DNA from: Streptomyces sp. NBC_00341
GTDB taxonomy: Bacteria > Actinomycetota > Actinomycetes > Streptomycetales > Streptomycetaceae
Length of the DNA: 64,000 nucleotides
NCBI RefSeq assembly: GCF_041435055.1
Contig: NZ_CP108002.1
Span: 4,216,001-4,280,000, forward strand
Direction of reading: 5' to 3'
Shown here in pieces: positions 1-8,700 of this stretch (its first letter is position 1; every line of letters begins with the position of its first letter). The notes under the pieces were generated by a model that ran no database searches, was not told the DNA's origin, and saw nothing but the letters and a program-made list of their open reading frames with translations. Both the position numbers and the translations under genes were made by a program.

Positions 1-14
1 AGTTCCCGGTCAAG

Positions 15-776
15 GGGTTCATCCCCGCACGCGCGGGGAGCAGCCGGCCGGGTCGATGTAGTGCCGCCATCCGGTGGGTTCATCCCCGCACGCGCGGGGA
101 GCAGTTCGCCATGCCTTCCATCCCTTCGTCTCCGCCGGGTTCATCCCCGCACGCGCGGGGAGCAGGGGCATCGCGGCGGTATCGGCTTCGACCGGCTGGG
201 TTCATCCCCGCACGCGCGGGGAGCAGTCACCCGCGGGTGAGCCGTCATCCAGGGGCTCGGGTTCATCCCCGCACGCGCGGGGAGCAGAGCCAGAGAACCT
301 GTGCGGCGACGTCCTGGCCGGGTTCATCCCCGCACGCGCGGGGAGCAGCACCGACGCACTCACGGAGCTGGGGAAGATCCGGGTTCATCCCCGCACGCGC
401 GGGGAGCAGCTTCGTGTGTCTGGGGTACGCAGAATGTGAGCGGGTTCATCCCCGCACGCGCGGGGAGCAGGAGCCTGCGTACCAGTGGTGGGATTCTCCT
501 TGGGGTTCATCCCCGCACGCGCGGGGAGCAGTGCCTACCTTCGTCATCGACCAGCGGTGGGACGGGTTCATCCCCGCACGCGCGGGGAGCAGGGGCTGCT
601 CCACCCACCGGCCGGTGCGCAGCTGGGTTCATCCCCGCACGCGCGGGGAGCAGGACAAACGCCTGGTCAGACACATTGTGTCGCAGGGTTCATCCCCGCA
701 CGCGCGGGGAGCAGTGCCGCCGCCCGAGGGCGCGAGGATCGTCACGTGGGTTCATCCCCGCACGCGCGGGGAGCAG
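15..776 (-). CRISPR. Type I-E CRISPR array 1 (13 repeats visible, truncated at left edge)
   Basis: Thirteen 29-bp repeats start at 15, 76, 137, 198, 259, 320, 381, 442, 503, 564, 625, 686 and 748. The plus-strand core is GTTCATCCCCGCACGCGCGG, preceded by GG and followed by GGAGCAG. Spacers are 32 nt, except the leader-proximal one (715-747), which is 33 nt. Read on the minus strand, the repeat matches the E. coli I-E consensus layout (CTCCCCGCGC...GCGGGGAT.AACC). Transcription is therefore leftward, from the leader between the array and cas2. Bases 1-14 are a cut spacer, so the array continues outside the window. No repeat degeneration is seen, as expected for the leader-proximal part. Confidence 0.98.
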
Positions 777-967
777 ACTCCGTGACCTGCGGGTTTATCC
801 GACCGACTGGCCAAATTCGAGCAGCTTCAGCAACTCGGACATTTCACCTCTCTCGTCGCCCTCCGGCGGCCGCCACCGCTTCGGTCATCGACAGGCGCAG
901 GCAGCGAAGGATGACCGCGCTGGAACCGGGTTCGAGCAGCCTCCGCGAAGGAGACGTCTCGCCGCCT
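777..967 (-). promoter_or_regulatory. CRISPR leader of array 1
   Basis: AT-richer, non-coding stretch between cas2 and the first repeat. Read on the minus strand, its repeat-proximal part carries GAAGCTGCTCGAATTTGGC. The flank of array 2 has nearly the same block at the same distance (GAAGCTGCTTCGAAATGGC). This shared block marks both as leaders and fixes array polarity. It should contain the array promoter and the Cas1-Cas2 integration site; I could not pick the promoter boxes with confidence. Confidence 0.8.
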
Positions 968-1318
968 TCAACGCCCCCCGAACCGCCGCCGCTTCGCGGC
1001 CTTGCTCCAGCCCTTGGTGGGTGGTGACTGAGCGGGCGGCGGTCTGTCCTTCGGGCGGAGAATCAACGTGAGGCCCTCGTGGTCCACCGGGTGCCACTTG
1101 TGGTCGTGGGTCTCGAAGGCGTACCCCTGCTCGCTGTTGTCGCTGTACGCAAGGAGGGCTCGCCCTTGGCCCGAATACTGCCTGACCTCCGCCCACAGCG
1201 CCTGCCGCACGCGTGTGGAGGGGCCGCCGATGAAGACGCCCGGGGAGATTTCCAGGAGCCAGCGCGTGAGGAAACCGCGCAGGGCCATCGGGCAGTTGGT
1301 GAGGACAATGACCGTCAC
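968..1318 (-). CDS. cas2: CRISPR-associated endoribonuclease-fold protein Cas2e
   Basis: 116-residue subtype I-E Cas2. With Cas1 it forms the integrase that captures protospacers and inserts them at the leader end of the arrays. The N-terminus (MTVIVLTNCP...LTRWLLEISPGVFIGG) is the typical Cas2e beta-alpha-beta ferredoxin-like start. The C-terminal 25 residues are a basic Pro/Lys/Arg tail. The ATG overlaps the cas1 stop as ATGA, so the two are translationally coupled. It is the last cas gene before the leader and array 1, as in E. coli. Confidence 0.95.
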   Translation of the reverse strand: MTVIVLTNCPMALRGFLTRWLLEISPGVFIGGPSTRVRQALWAEVRQYSGQGRALLAYSDNSEQGYAFETHDHKWHPVDHEGLTLILRPKDRPPPAQSPPTKGWSKAAKRRRFGGR

Positions 1319-2298
1319 CAGATGACGCCCTCATCGTAATTACGCCCGGCGCTGAGCTCCGTTCCACCGTCCGACTGCAGCATCACCTGATCTCGTGATT
1401 CTTCGTCGCCTACATCAGCATCAGCACCAGCACCGGTTCCAGAACCGCTCCCGGCCCCGAGGAGTTGCTTGATGTCGGTGACCACGCGGTCCATCAGGCC
1501 CGTACGGTTCGCGGCGTCCCGCAAGGCGCGTCGGGTTCGGGGGCCGATGTCTTCAGGGCCCTCGGCCGCGGCGTCGAACGCGACCGGGATGCCGATTTCT
1601 GTCTTGTAGAGGTCGGCTATGTCCAGCACGAAGGACAGCTCGTGGCCGGAGTGGACGAACCCGAGGCCCGGAGCGCATCCGAGAGCGGCCACGACGGCGT
1701 GGGCGATTCCGTACATGCACTGGGCCGACGCGGTGATCGCCTGGTTGGGCGCGTCGCCGGATGCGAAGTCGCCCGGAGTGTAGTGACGGCCGTGCCAGGG
1801 GACGCCGGTGCGGGCAGACTCCTTGCGGTAGCAGGCTTTGACGCGCGTGCCCTCGTGTCCGAGCAGTTCGTGACGGGTCAGGCGGGACGGGTCCTCGTCC
1901 GGGAAGCGCAGCCGGTACATGTCGCGGGCGACCGCCAGGCGCCGGCGCTGGTTCGCCCACGCCGTGGCTTGAGCCTGCACCAGGGCGGAGGAGCGGGTGA
2001 GGGCACGCCCGCCCGCGTAGAAGCGGACTCCGTGTTCACCGACCCACACCACGCCCGCTCCGCATTCGCCGAGGACGCTCATGGCCTGATGGGTGATCCG
2101 GGTTCCGGGGCCGAGGAGGAGCGTTCCGATGGTCGCGGACGGAATGTGCCTCGTGCCCTCCGCGTCCTCGGCGGTGATGGCGTGCGCGTCACGGTGCACG
2201 ACGCACCGTTCCAGATAGACGAAGGACAGCCGGTCCCCCACCCTGCTCAGTTCACGCGGTGAGGAGAGCTTGCGAGCGCCCAGCGATGGAGAGGTCAT
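1315..2298 (-). CDS. cas1: Type I-E Cas1 integrase
   Basis: 327-residue Cas1e, the metal-dependent integrase subunit of the adaptation complex. The expected catalytic triad is visible: Glu149 in GHEGTRVK, His216 in GFVHSGHE and Asp229 in LDIADLYK, matching E. coli E141/H208/D221. The last ~50 residues form a Gly/Ser/Ala/Asp-rich tail (GSGSGTGAGADADV and onward) beyond the usual Cas1e core, probably disordered. It sits just after cas6e in the operon and overlaps cas2 by 4 bp. Confidence 0.96.
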   Translation of the reverse strand: MTSPSLGARKLSSPRELSRVGDRLSFVYLERCVVHRDAHAITAEDAEGTRHIPSATIGTLLLGPGTRITHQAMSVLGECGAGVVWVGEHGVRFYAGGRALTRSSALVQAQATAWANQRRRLAVARDMYRLRFPDEDPSRLTRHELLGHEGTRVKACYRKESARTGVPWHGRHYTPGDFASGDAPNQAITASAQCMYGIAHAVVAALGCAPGLGFVHSGHELSFVLDIADLYKTEIGIPVAFDAAAEGPEDIGPRTRRALRDAANRTGLMDRVVTDIKQLLGAGSGSGTGAGADADVGDEESRDQVMLQSDGGTELSAGRNYDEGVIW

Positions 2299-2307
2299 GG
2301 TCGGCCC

Positions 2308-3039
2308 TCACACCACCGGAGCAAGGGTCATCAGTCCGCAGCCGTAAGCCTTCGCCTTGCCCAGTCCGGACGCCAGCCTCAGGCGGAAGACCTCGGGGTC
2401 GGTCACCCGTAGTCGGCCCTGGTACGTCACGGCGGCGATCCGTACGGCGTTCCTGCCCGCCGCCGCGGAACTGTCCTTGCCCGTCGACGAACTCTTCTTG
2501 CTGAATGACAGCCCCCGGGCCCCGCCCACCGCCAGCTCGTACTCGTCCCCCCGCTCCAGGCGACGGGCTTCCGGCGCCTTCTCCACGATGGCGAAGCCAC
2601 CCCGGTCCTGCTGCTTGAGCAGCCACTCGATCTGGTAGCGAGGTGTCCGATGCGCAGTGCGTTTCGTCGGCTCGCCCTCCTTGCGACGGATGCTGTGCAC
2701 CGGGTTGGCCGTGAGCCGGAACGCCCAGACGCTGTCGGCGGACAGCCCGGTCAGGAAGGTGGCGTAGTCGTACGTCGACCAGCCCCGGGGCTCCGCCGTC
2801 GGCCAGCCCGCCTGCTCCACCAGATGTGTCAGATCCGGCCTGGCCGGGCTGGTGATGTACAGCAGCACCTCGGCCGCCGAGTTGTAGTCGATCCGCCAGA
2901 GCACCCGTGGCCCTCCATCGGGTGTGGGGGGTGCCTCGGGGAAGGAAGACATCACCGCCGCGTGCAGCATCTGTGGTGACGTCAGCAGTCGCCGGGCACC
3001 GGTCCTCGCCGCGTTGAAGCGAAAGCGCGTGAGGTACAT
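2308..3039 (-). CDS. cas6e: Cas6e pre-crRNA endoribonuclease
   Basis: 243-residue Cas6e (Cse3/CasE). It cuts the repeat hairpin and stays on the 3' handle of the crRNA in Cascade. The N-terminus MYLTRFRFNA is typical, and His26 in SPQMLHAAV sits where the catalytic His26 of Thermus Cse3 lies. A Gly-rich loop near the C-terminus (GLGKAKAYGCGLMTL) is the family RNA-binding signature. The ATG at 3039 lies 1 nt past the cas5e stop, so coupling is likely. A longer in-frame reading upstream was not used because it runs into cas5e. Confidence 0.95.
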   Translation of the reverse strand: MYLTRFRFNAARTGARRLLTSPQMLHAAVMSSFPEAPPTPDGGPRVLWRIDYNSAAEVLLYITSPARPDLTHLVEQAGWPTAEPRGWSTYDYATFLTGLSADSVWAFRLTANPVHSIRRKEGEPTKRTAHRTPRYQIEWLLKQQDRGGFAIVEKAPEARRLERGDEYELAVGGARGLSFSKKSSSTGKDSSAAAGRNAVRIAAVTYQGRLRVTDPEVFRLRLASGLGKAKAYGCGLMTLAPVV

Positions 3040-3040
3040 G

Positions 3041-3793
3041 TCAGGCACCGTCCCTGTCCAGCGGAGTGAGGTGGCCCACCGGATCGTGCGAGGCGAGGGC
3101 CGCCCGCTCGTTCCTCCGGTCGGCACGGGGGTTGGAAACCGTCACCGTTCGCGCGACCACTCCTCGCAGCCCGTACCGCCGGTGACGCGGGTCGAAGCTG
3201 ATCGGCTGGTCCCGTACCGCATCGCCCGGCCCCTCCGCACCGTCGTCATCGGGCCCGGCTTCCAGGAGCACTGTGAGGTCGACGGACTCGTCCTTGCGCC
3301 GCCGTCGGCAGTACCAGTCGGACGCCTGCCACTCGTGGGCGGCCAGCGTCGCGGCAAGCTCGGCTCCGGGATGCAGCCCGAGATCGATGTTGCGGCTCGG
3401 CGGGCATGACCTCCGGCCGAGGAAGGGCAGGAAGACGGGGTTACGCACGGCTGCGAGCAGGTGGACGAGCAGGTCCTCGTCGCCCTCCAGGCCCGCGACG
3501 AACACCGCGTCCGCGAGGTAGAAGCGTTCGGACACCGGCATGGACTTGCCCGTGTCGTCGTGGTGCGCGGTCTGGAAGTCCCGGATACGGGTGCCCGGCT
3601 GGTCGATGCGTACGCCGAAGCGCAACGCGGCCAGGTCGGAGACGTCGCTGTCTCTGGGGCGCCCGAGCGCCGCCGCCAGCAGTCCGACCACTCCGCTCTT
3701 CGTGGGCGCCGAATCCGTGGTGCGGCGCGAGAAACGGGCCGAAGAGCCCCAGGCCTGGAGCGGACCGGCGAGCCGGAGGGTCAGGACGCCCAT
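3041..3793 (-). CDS. cas5e: Cas5e Cascade subunit
   Basis: 250-residue Cas5e (CasD), the RAMP protein that caps the 5' handle of crRNA in Cascade. The N-terminus MGVLTLRLAGPLQAWG is the family hallmark (LRLAGPLQSWG), followed by TKSGVVGLLAAALGR. It lies between cas7e (stop at 3794, start here at 3793, no gap) and cas6e. Length is normal for Cas5e. Confidence 0.95.
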   Translation of the reverse strand: MGVLTLRLAGPLQAWGSSARFSRRTTDSAPTKSGVVGLLAAALGRPRDSDVSDLAALRFGVRIDQPGTRIRDFQTAHHDDTGKSMPVSERFYLADAVFVAGLEGDEDLLVHLLAAVRNPVFLPFLGRRSCPPSRNIDLGLHPGAELAATLAAHEWQASDWYCRRRRKDESVDLTVLLEAGPDDDGAEGPGDAVRDQPISFDPRHRRYGLRGVVARTVTVSNPRADRRNERAALASHDPVGHLTPLDRDGA

Positions 3794-5014
3794 TCAGACG
3801 CCGCCCAGCCGGTCGCCGACAGCCGCACCAACCGACTCGACGAGCTGGGCCAGGGTGACCTCTGTACCCAGGCCCGCCAGCGCGTCCGTGACTGATCCGA
3901 CCCGCACGACCCACGTGCTCGTGTCCTTCTCGGCTCCGTACGCCGACTCGACACCGGGCACGTACGAGGCGAGCGCCGCGCATGCCTCCTCGACATGGCC
4001 TCCCGTGCCCTTCGCGACCACGGGCGCCTCGAAGGCCCCGGCGAAGCTGATCGGGCGGGACGTCCGCAGCTTCACCACGACGGCGTCGGGGAGAGTGTGG
4101 TTGCCGAACGTGTTGATCTTGCCGGTGGGGAGGGAGGTGATGAAGCCCTCCAGGAACGCCTCGACGGCCCTCCGTACCGGCTCGGTCGCGGGGCTCCCGT
4201 CCTTCGAGCCCGCTCCGAGGTTGTCGTACAGCCGGTCCACATCGACCGCGGCGTAGCGGTAGAGGGTGCTGGAGTTGAAGTCGACGGTGCCGATCATTCC
4301 GGCCCCTGACTCGTCGGAGGCGTTTCTGTCATCCACAGCCGTGAAGTAGTCGGACTCGGTCTCCACCGCATGCACCCCGATCGCGTGAGCGACCTGGGCG
4401 GCCGCGTCCACATTGATGTCGGTGGTGTCCGCGACCATGCGGCCGAAGAGCCCGATGTCAACGGAGTGGCTGCTGTTGGCAAGAGCCTTGGCCCTGGCCT
4501 TCCTCTCCTTGTTCTTGAAGAACTCCTTGGCCTGCTCGCCCGACCGCAGCCCTTCGACCGCCAGGCCCGCCAGGGCGTCGAGCTGACGGGCGCTCAAGAA
4601 CAGAAGATAGGAAGACTCCGGTGCCGGCTCCGAAGCCTCCTCCCCGTCCCCGGCCGCTCCCTTGGCCGCACTCGCCTTGCGCTTGGGAGCCTCGACCTTG
4701 GTGCCGGTCGCCGCGACGACCGTTTCCGCGGCGAAGGCGAGCACCTTCTCCCTCTGGTCGCTCAGCGTCTCGTCCTGGGCGATCATCCGCTCGGCCAGCG
4801 CCTCGGCCACCTTCCGGGTGCGCACACCCAGCTCGCCGGGGTCGAGGAGGTTCCGGAACGCCGTCCGGGTGGCCCGCTTCCACGCCTGGCTGGAGACGCG
4901 GGAGCGCCGGACGCCCCCGTACACCGCGGATTTCGGCGATCCGGTGTCATCCCGGTTCAGGTTGCTGGGCGGAACGGTCTGGAGGATGTGCACGTCGAGA
5001 ATGGTGCGGCTCAC
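3794..5014 (-). CDS. cas7e: Cas7e backbone subunit of Cascade
   Basis: 406-residue Cas7e (CasC/Cse4), which forms the six-copy crRNA-binding filament. The start (MSRTILDVHILQTVPPSNLN...DTGSPKSAVYGG..RSRVSSQAWKRATR) is diagnostic of the subtype. Residues ~110-135 hold an Ala/Lys/Glu-rich insertion (KRKASAAKGAAGDGEEASEPAP) that lengthens the protein relative to E. coli CasC (363 aa). An 84-bp gap separates it from cas11e, the largest gap inside the operon, with no clear terminator. Confidence 0.96.
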   Translation of the reverse strand: MSRTILDVHILQTVPPSNLNRDDTGSPKSAVYGGVRRSRVSSQAWKRATRTAFRNLLDPGELGVRTRKVAEALAERMIAQDETLSDQREKVLAFAAETVVAATGTKVEAPKRKASAAKGAAGDGEEASEPAPESSYLLFLSARQLDALAGLAVEGLRSGEQAKEFFKNKERKARAKALANSSHSVDIGLFGRMVADTTDINVDAAAQVAHAIGVHAVETESDYFTAVDDRNASDESGAGMIGTVDFNSSTLYRYAAVDVDRLYDNLGAGSKDGSPATEPVRRAVEAFLEGFITSLPTGKINTFGNHTLPDAVVVKLRTSRPISFAGAFEAPVVAKGTGGHVEEACAALASYVPGVESAYGAEKDTSTWVVRVGSVTDALAGLGTEVTLAQLVESVGAAVGDRLGGV

Positions 5015-5098
5015 GAAGGGTCCTTGTCGGTCGTGCGGGTGATCCGGCGGTGGAGCGCCCGGCGGGCAGAGGCGATGTTGCGGGGTTCCTGGAGCGCG

Positions 5099-5761
5099 TT
5101 ACGGGGCGTCTTCCTCGGGCTTGACCGGCCCGTGCGAGTGGAAGCTCCGACCCCATGCGCGATGCACCTCGGCCCGGCCTCCCGGCCACTGCCAGGCGTA
5201 CAGCTGCGAGGCCAACTTCCCGTAGTCCATGGCGATGTCGTCGCGCCGCAGCAGCAGTACGAGTTCGCGCAGGCGCGTGGCCAGGGCGTCGATGGACGTC
5301 GCTGTGCCGGCGCGTACGAACCGCTTGCGGATGGGCTCGTCCATCGCGGCGTCGGGCATCAGCTTGCGGACGGCCTTGCCGAGGCCAGGGCCGTCCTTGA
5401 TGTGCATGTCCGCCGTGTGGTGCCCCTGTTGATGCAGTGCCCACAGGGTGACGGCCATGTGGACCGCGCTCTCGGCACGCTCCGCGTCCTCCTCGCGCCA
5501 TCCTCGTACGTACAGTGCTTCGGCCCCGATGAGACCCCAGAGATCAGGGATCTCACCGGCCGGCTTCCCGGCACCCCGCCTGATGCGTGCCACGGTGGCG
5601 ACAGCCTCCGAGCGGTCCTCCCGGTATCCCCACTGCAGGCGTGAGACATGGGAGTGCACCGTCTCGTTGATCAGGGCTGCGGCGGACGGGGGTTCTTTCT
5701 GTACGGGGGCGGGGGCGGGGGCGTCGGTCGACGCGCCGCTCCCTCGTTGGTCCGCGCTCAC
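5099..5761 (-). CDS. cas11e: Cas11e small subunit of Cascade (Cse2/CasB)
   Basis: 220-residue helical small subunit that stabilises the R-loop in Cascade. The core (IPDLWGLIGAEALYVRG...ALHQQGHH, then DEPIRKRFVRAGTATSIDALATRLRELVLLLR) matches Cse2. The GTG at 5761 overlaps the stop of the upstream fusion gene as GTGA, which decides the start and implies coupling. The first ~30 residues are Pro/Ala-rich and likely unstructured. Confidence 0.93.
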   Translation of the reverse strand: MSADQRGSGASTDAPAPAPVQKEPPSAAALINETVHSHVSRLQWGYREDRSEAVATVARIRRGAGKPAGEIPDLWGLIGAEALYVRGWREEDAERAESAVHMAVTLWALHQQGHHTADMHIKDGPGLGKAVRKLMPDAAMDEPIRKRFVRAGTATSIDALATRLRELVLLLRRDDIAMDYGKLASQLYAWQWPGGRAEVHRAWGRSFHSHGPVKPEEDAP

Positions 5762-8700
5762 GCCGTCTCCTCCACCAAATCCTCTTCGCTGACCGGACCT
5801 TGTGATGTGCTGCCACGCGGCGCGGGGATCGGAAGGGCCCTGGGCAGTGCCTTGGCCAACCGGATCCGAAACCACTTGTCGGCGCTCGTGTCGTCGAACC
5901 ACTGAGGGCCCTTGCCCAGGTCCAGCACTCGGCCCTCCCACGCGGCGGTGGTCACGGAATCCAGCAGATCGTCGCCCAGATCCCTGATGATCCGGCCCAC
6001 CCGCCTCTGCCACGCCTCACGCTCGCGCGCCGGGTCGTCGCTCTCCCCGAGCCGCCGCAGCCAGAGCCTGTAGGGGCCGTCCAGCTCGCCGTATCCCCGT
6101 TCGCGGGCCGCATCCCGGTGCGCCTCGTGGTCGGATCCGGCCGCTCGGGCGAGGTCGGCCGCGAGGTCACCCAGCGCTCTCACCGCGAGGTCCGCGTCTC
6201 CCACCGCGTCGACGGCCGCAACGGCGTACCGCTTGTCCTGCGCGTGCAGAAGGACGACGGGCATGGTGACGCCGTCGTCGATCAACTCGTCGATCACCGA
6301 CTGCTGCGTTCCGTATCGCGCCCCGACGATGCGCGTCCTGAAGAGGAAGCGGCTCGGCAGGGCCTGCTCGTAGACCAGTCGTGCCATCCAGGTCAGCAGG
6401 CCCGGCCGGAGAAAGGCTGCCGGCTCCCCGCTCTGCGCTCCGCCCTTCCCCGGCACGTTCTGGAGAAGGCCGGCCAGTCCACGCCAGGCACCGCGTGCGG
6501 GGTCGTGCTCGCGGGGCATGTAGACGCGCGCCAGTCCGTGCTTCTTCTCCTGCGCCTCGCTGCGCCGCCACCCCGTCATGGGCTCCAGCAGCTGCTTGTT
6601 CCTCGACACGATGGGGTCCCCGTAGCCGAGCACGACGCCGTACACACCGGTGTCGTCGTGGTGCAGACGCACCCTCCGCGTCTGCCAGGTGTAGAGATCC
6701 CGGGGGCCGGAGGGCCGGGAGGCGAGGTTCAGCGGCGACTCCGCGCCCGGTCCGCAGGGTTCGCGGCACCATGCCGGAGTGTCGTCGTCCCTGAAACGCA
6801 AGGTGGAGTGGTCGGGGGCTACGAGGTTGAGGAGCAGCGATTCACGCAGGTTCGCCCCCTCCGCCATCACCCCGCCCAGGTTGCCCGCCCAGCCGACTCC
6901 CTGCGGATAGACCTTTCCGCCCTTGACCCGGTCGTCGCCCGCCATGCCGGACTTGATGCCCGACGTGTCGAAGGCATGGGTGTGGACCAGCCATCTGGCG
7001 GCCTCGGCGAAACCGAGGCGCTCCGCCTCGGGCATGCGCATGCTGAAGAAGGGGTCGCCGTTGGGGACGTCGGCCACGATGCGGTTCAGGGAGAAGACTT
7101 CGTCCTTCTCCGTGTGCAACCCGGCGACCTGGAAGAAGGGCTGGTGCGGATGCAGCAGGTCGAAGCGTGCACGATGCCGCTCCAGATAGGCCGGTATGGC
7201 CTCGAAGGCGTCCTCGCTCTCCCAGAGATCCGCCCAGTCCTCGACGTCGTCCGGCCCGTCCACGGCGTCGTGCAGAATCGCCAACAACAGTCTGAGCAGG
7301 GCGAATTCCTGCGTCGGTACGTCACCCACCAGCCGCCGCAGACTGCTTGCCTGGGCGAACACGTCCAGCAGCGACAGCTCAGCAGTCGTGCCGTCGACCC
7401 GCTGAACCGGCAGCCACGGGCGTGACACCAGATCAAACGACGGCACGTGCTCCACCAGCCTTACGTCGAGGGCGCCGGGGCGCCCCACCCTGAGTCCGTG
7501 AGTACTGCTGTACTCGATCTCATAGCCTGCCAGTTGGGTCTGACAGTGCTCGTCGAGCTCCAGAATCAGCTCCCCGGCCAGCCACGGACACTCCTTCGCC
7601 TGCCAGGCCGGAATCAGCAGCTCCTCCAGCTCGTCGATGGCCCGGTCCAGGACCCACGGCTTCGAGAAGTGGAACGGCAGCCGCATCGAGCTCAAGGCGA
7701 GGGCCCTTGCCGCCCTCGGCGGCGGAACCGCATCGGCGGGCAGCTCCAGCCCCCCGCGCCCCCGGTCGAGCCAGGGAACCGTGGTCAGTGAACCGTCCGA
7801 CTGCCGCTGGACGACCAGTACTTCAAGGCTCTCCTCACTGTCCCTGACCTGGGCGCGGCCGGCCCGGGAGTCGTCGGCGTCGCCCACCCCCGCGTCGATC
7901 CAGCCGATCACCGGCCGCCCCGGCTTGCGGACCCGGTCCAGCCGGTAGACCTCCGCCTCGGTCTGTTGCTCCGCACGGCGGGTCCGGTGCTCCAGATCTG
8001 CGGCGGCCATCGCCTCCGCCCAGCTCGCCGGGCCGATCGGCTGATCTCCGTACGCCGTCTGGACGAGCTGGAGGATGTCCTGCGGAAGGCTCAGCGTGCT
8101 GCCCTGCGTGTGCAGGTACGGGCGGAGCACGGCGAGGGACCGCAGCAGGGTGTGCCGTCCGTATACCCGCTCCGAACCCCGGACCGGTTCGGGCGGTTTG
8201 CCGTTCCAGTCAACCCCCGTGACCAGGCACCGGGCCCGGCGCAGGGCCGGCGGCCGTTGGTTCTGGCCGGGACCCCGCTGGTGCCGGTGCAGGCGCCCCA
8301 TCCGCTGGAGCATGAGGTCCACGGGACAGAGATCGGTGACCAGGAGGTCGAAATCGACGTCAAGGGACTGCTCCGCGACCTGGCTCGCCACGACGATGTG
8401 CGGTCTCGGCCCACTCGGACGATCGCCGTCCGGACCGAAGAGTCTCAGGAGCCTCGCGTCCAGCGCGGCCCGGTCCAGGTCCATGAAGCGGGAGTGTGCG
8501 ACGGTGACGTCCGCCGTGCCGCCGAAGCGGGCGCGCAGCCGTTCCGCCGTCTCCAGCACCCGGTCGACGGTGTTCCGTACGACGAGTGCGCAGCCGCCGC
8601 CGGACAGCGCGTCGGCCAAGGTGTCGCCGAGCACGGACACATCGTCGCCGAGCGGTTCGAGCAGGACGTCCGTACTCCGGTCAGCTGCCGCCGGCGGGCA

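Noticed and set aside
74..1071. Several open frames across array 1 encoding GFIPARAGS/HPRTRGEQ/GSSPHARGA repeats
   Set aside because: They are translations of the CRISPR repeat in three frames, not proteins.
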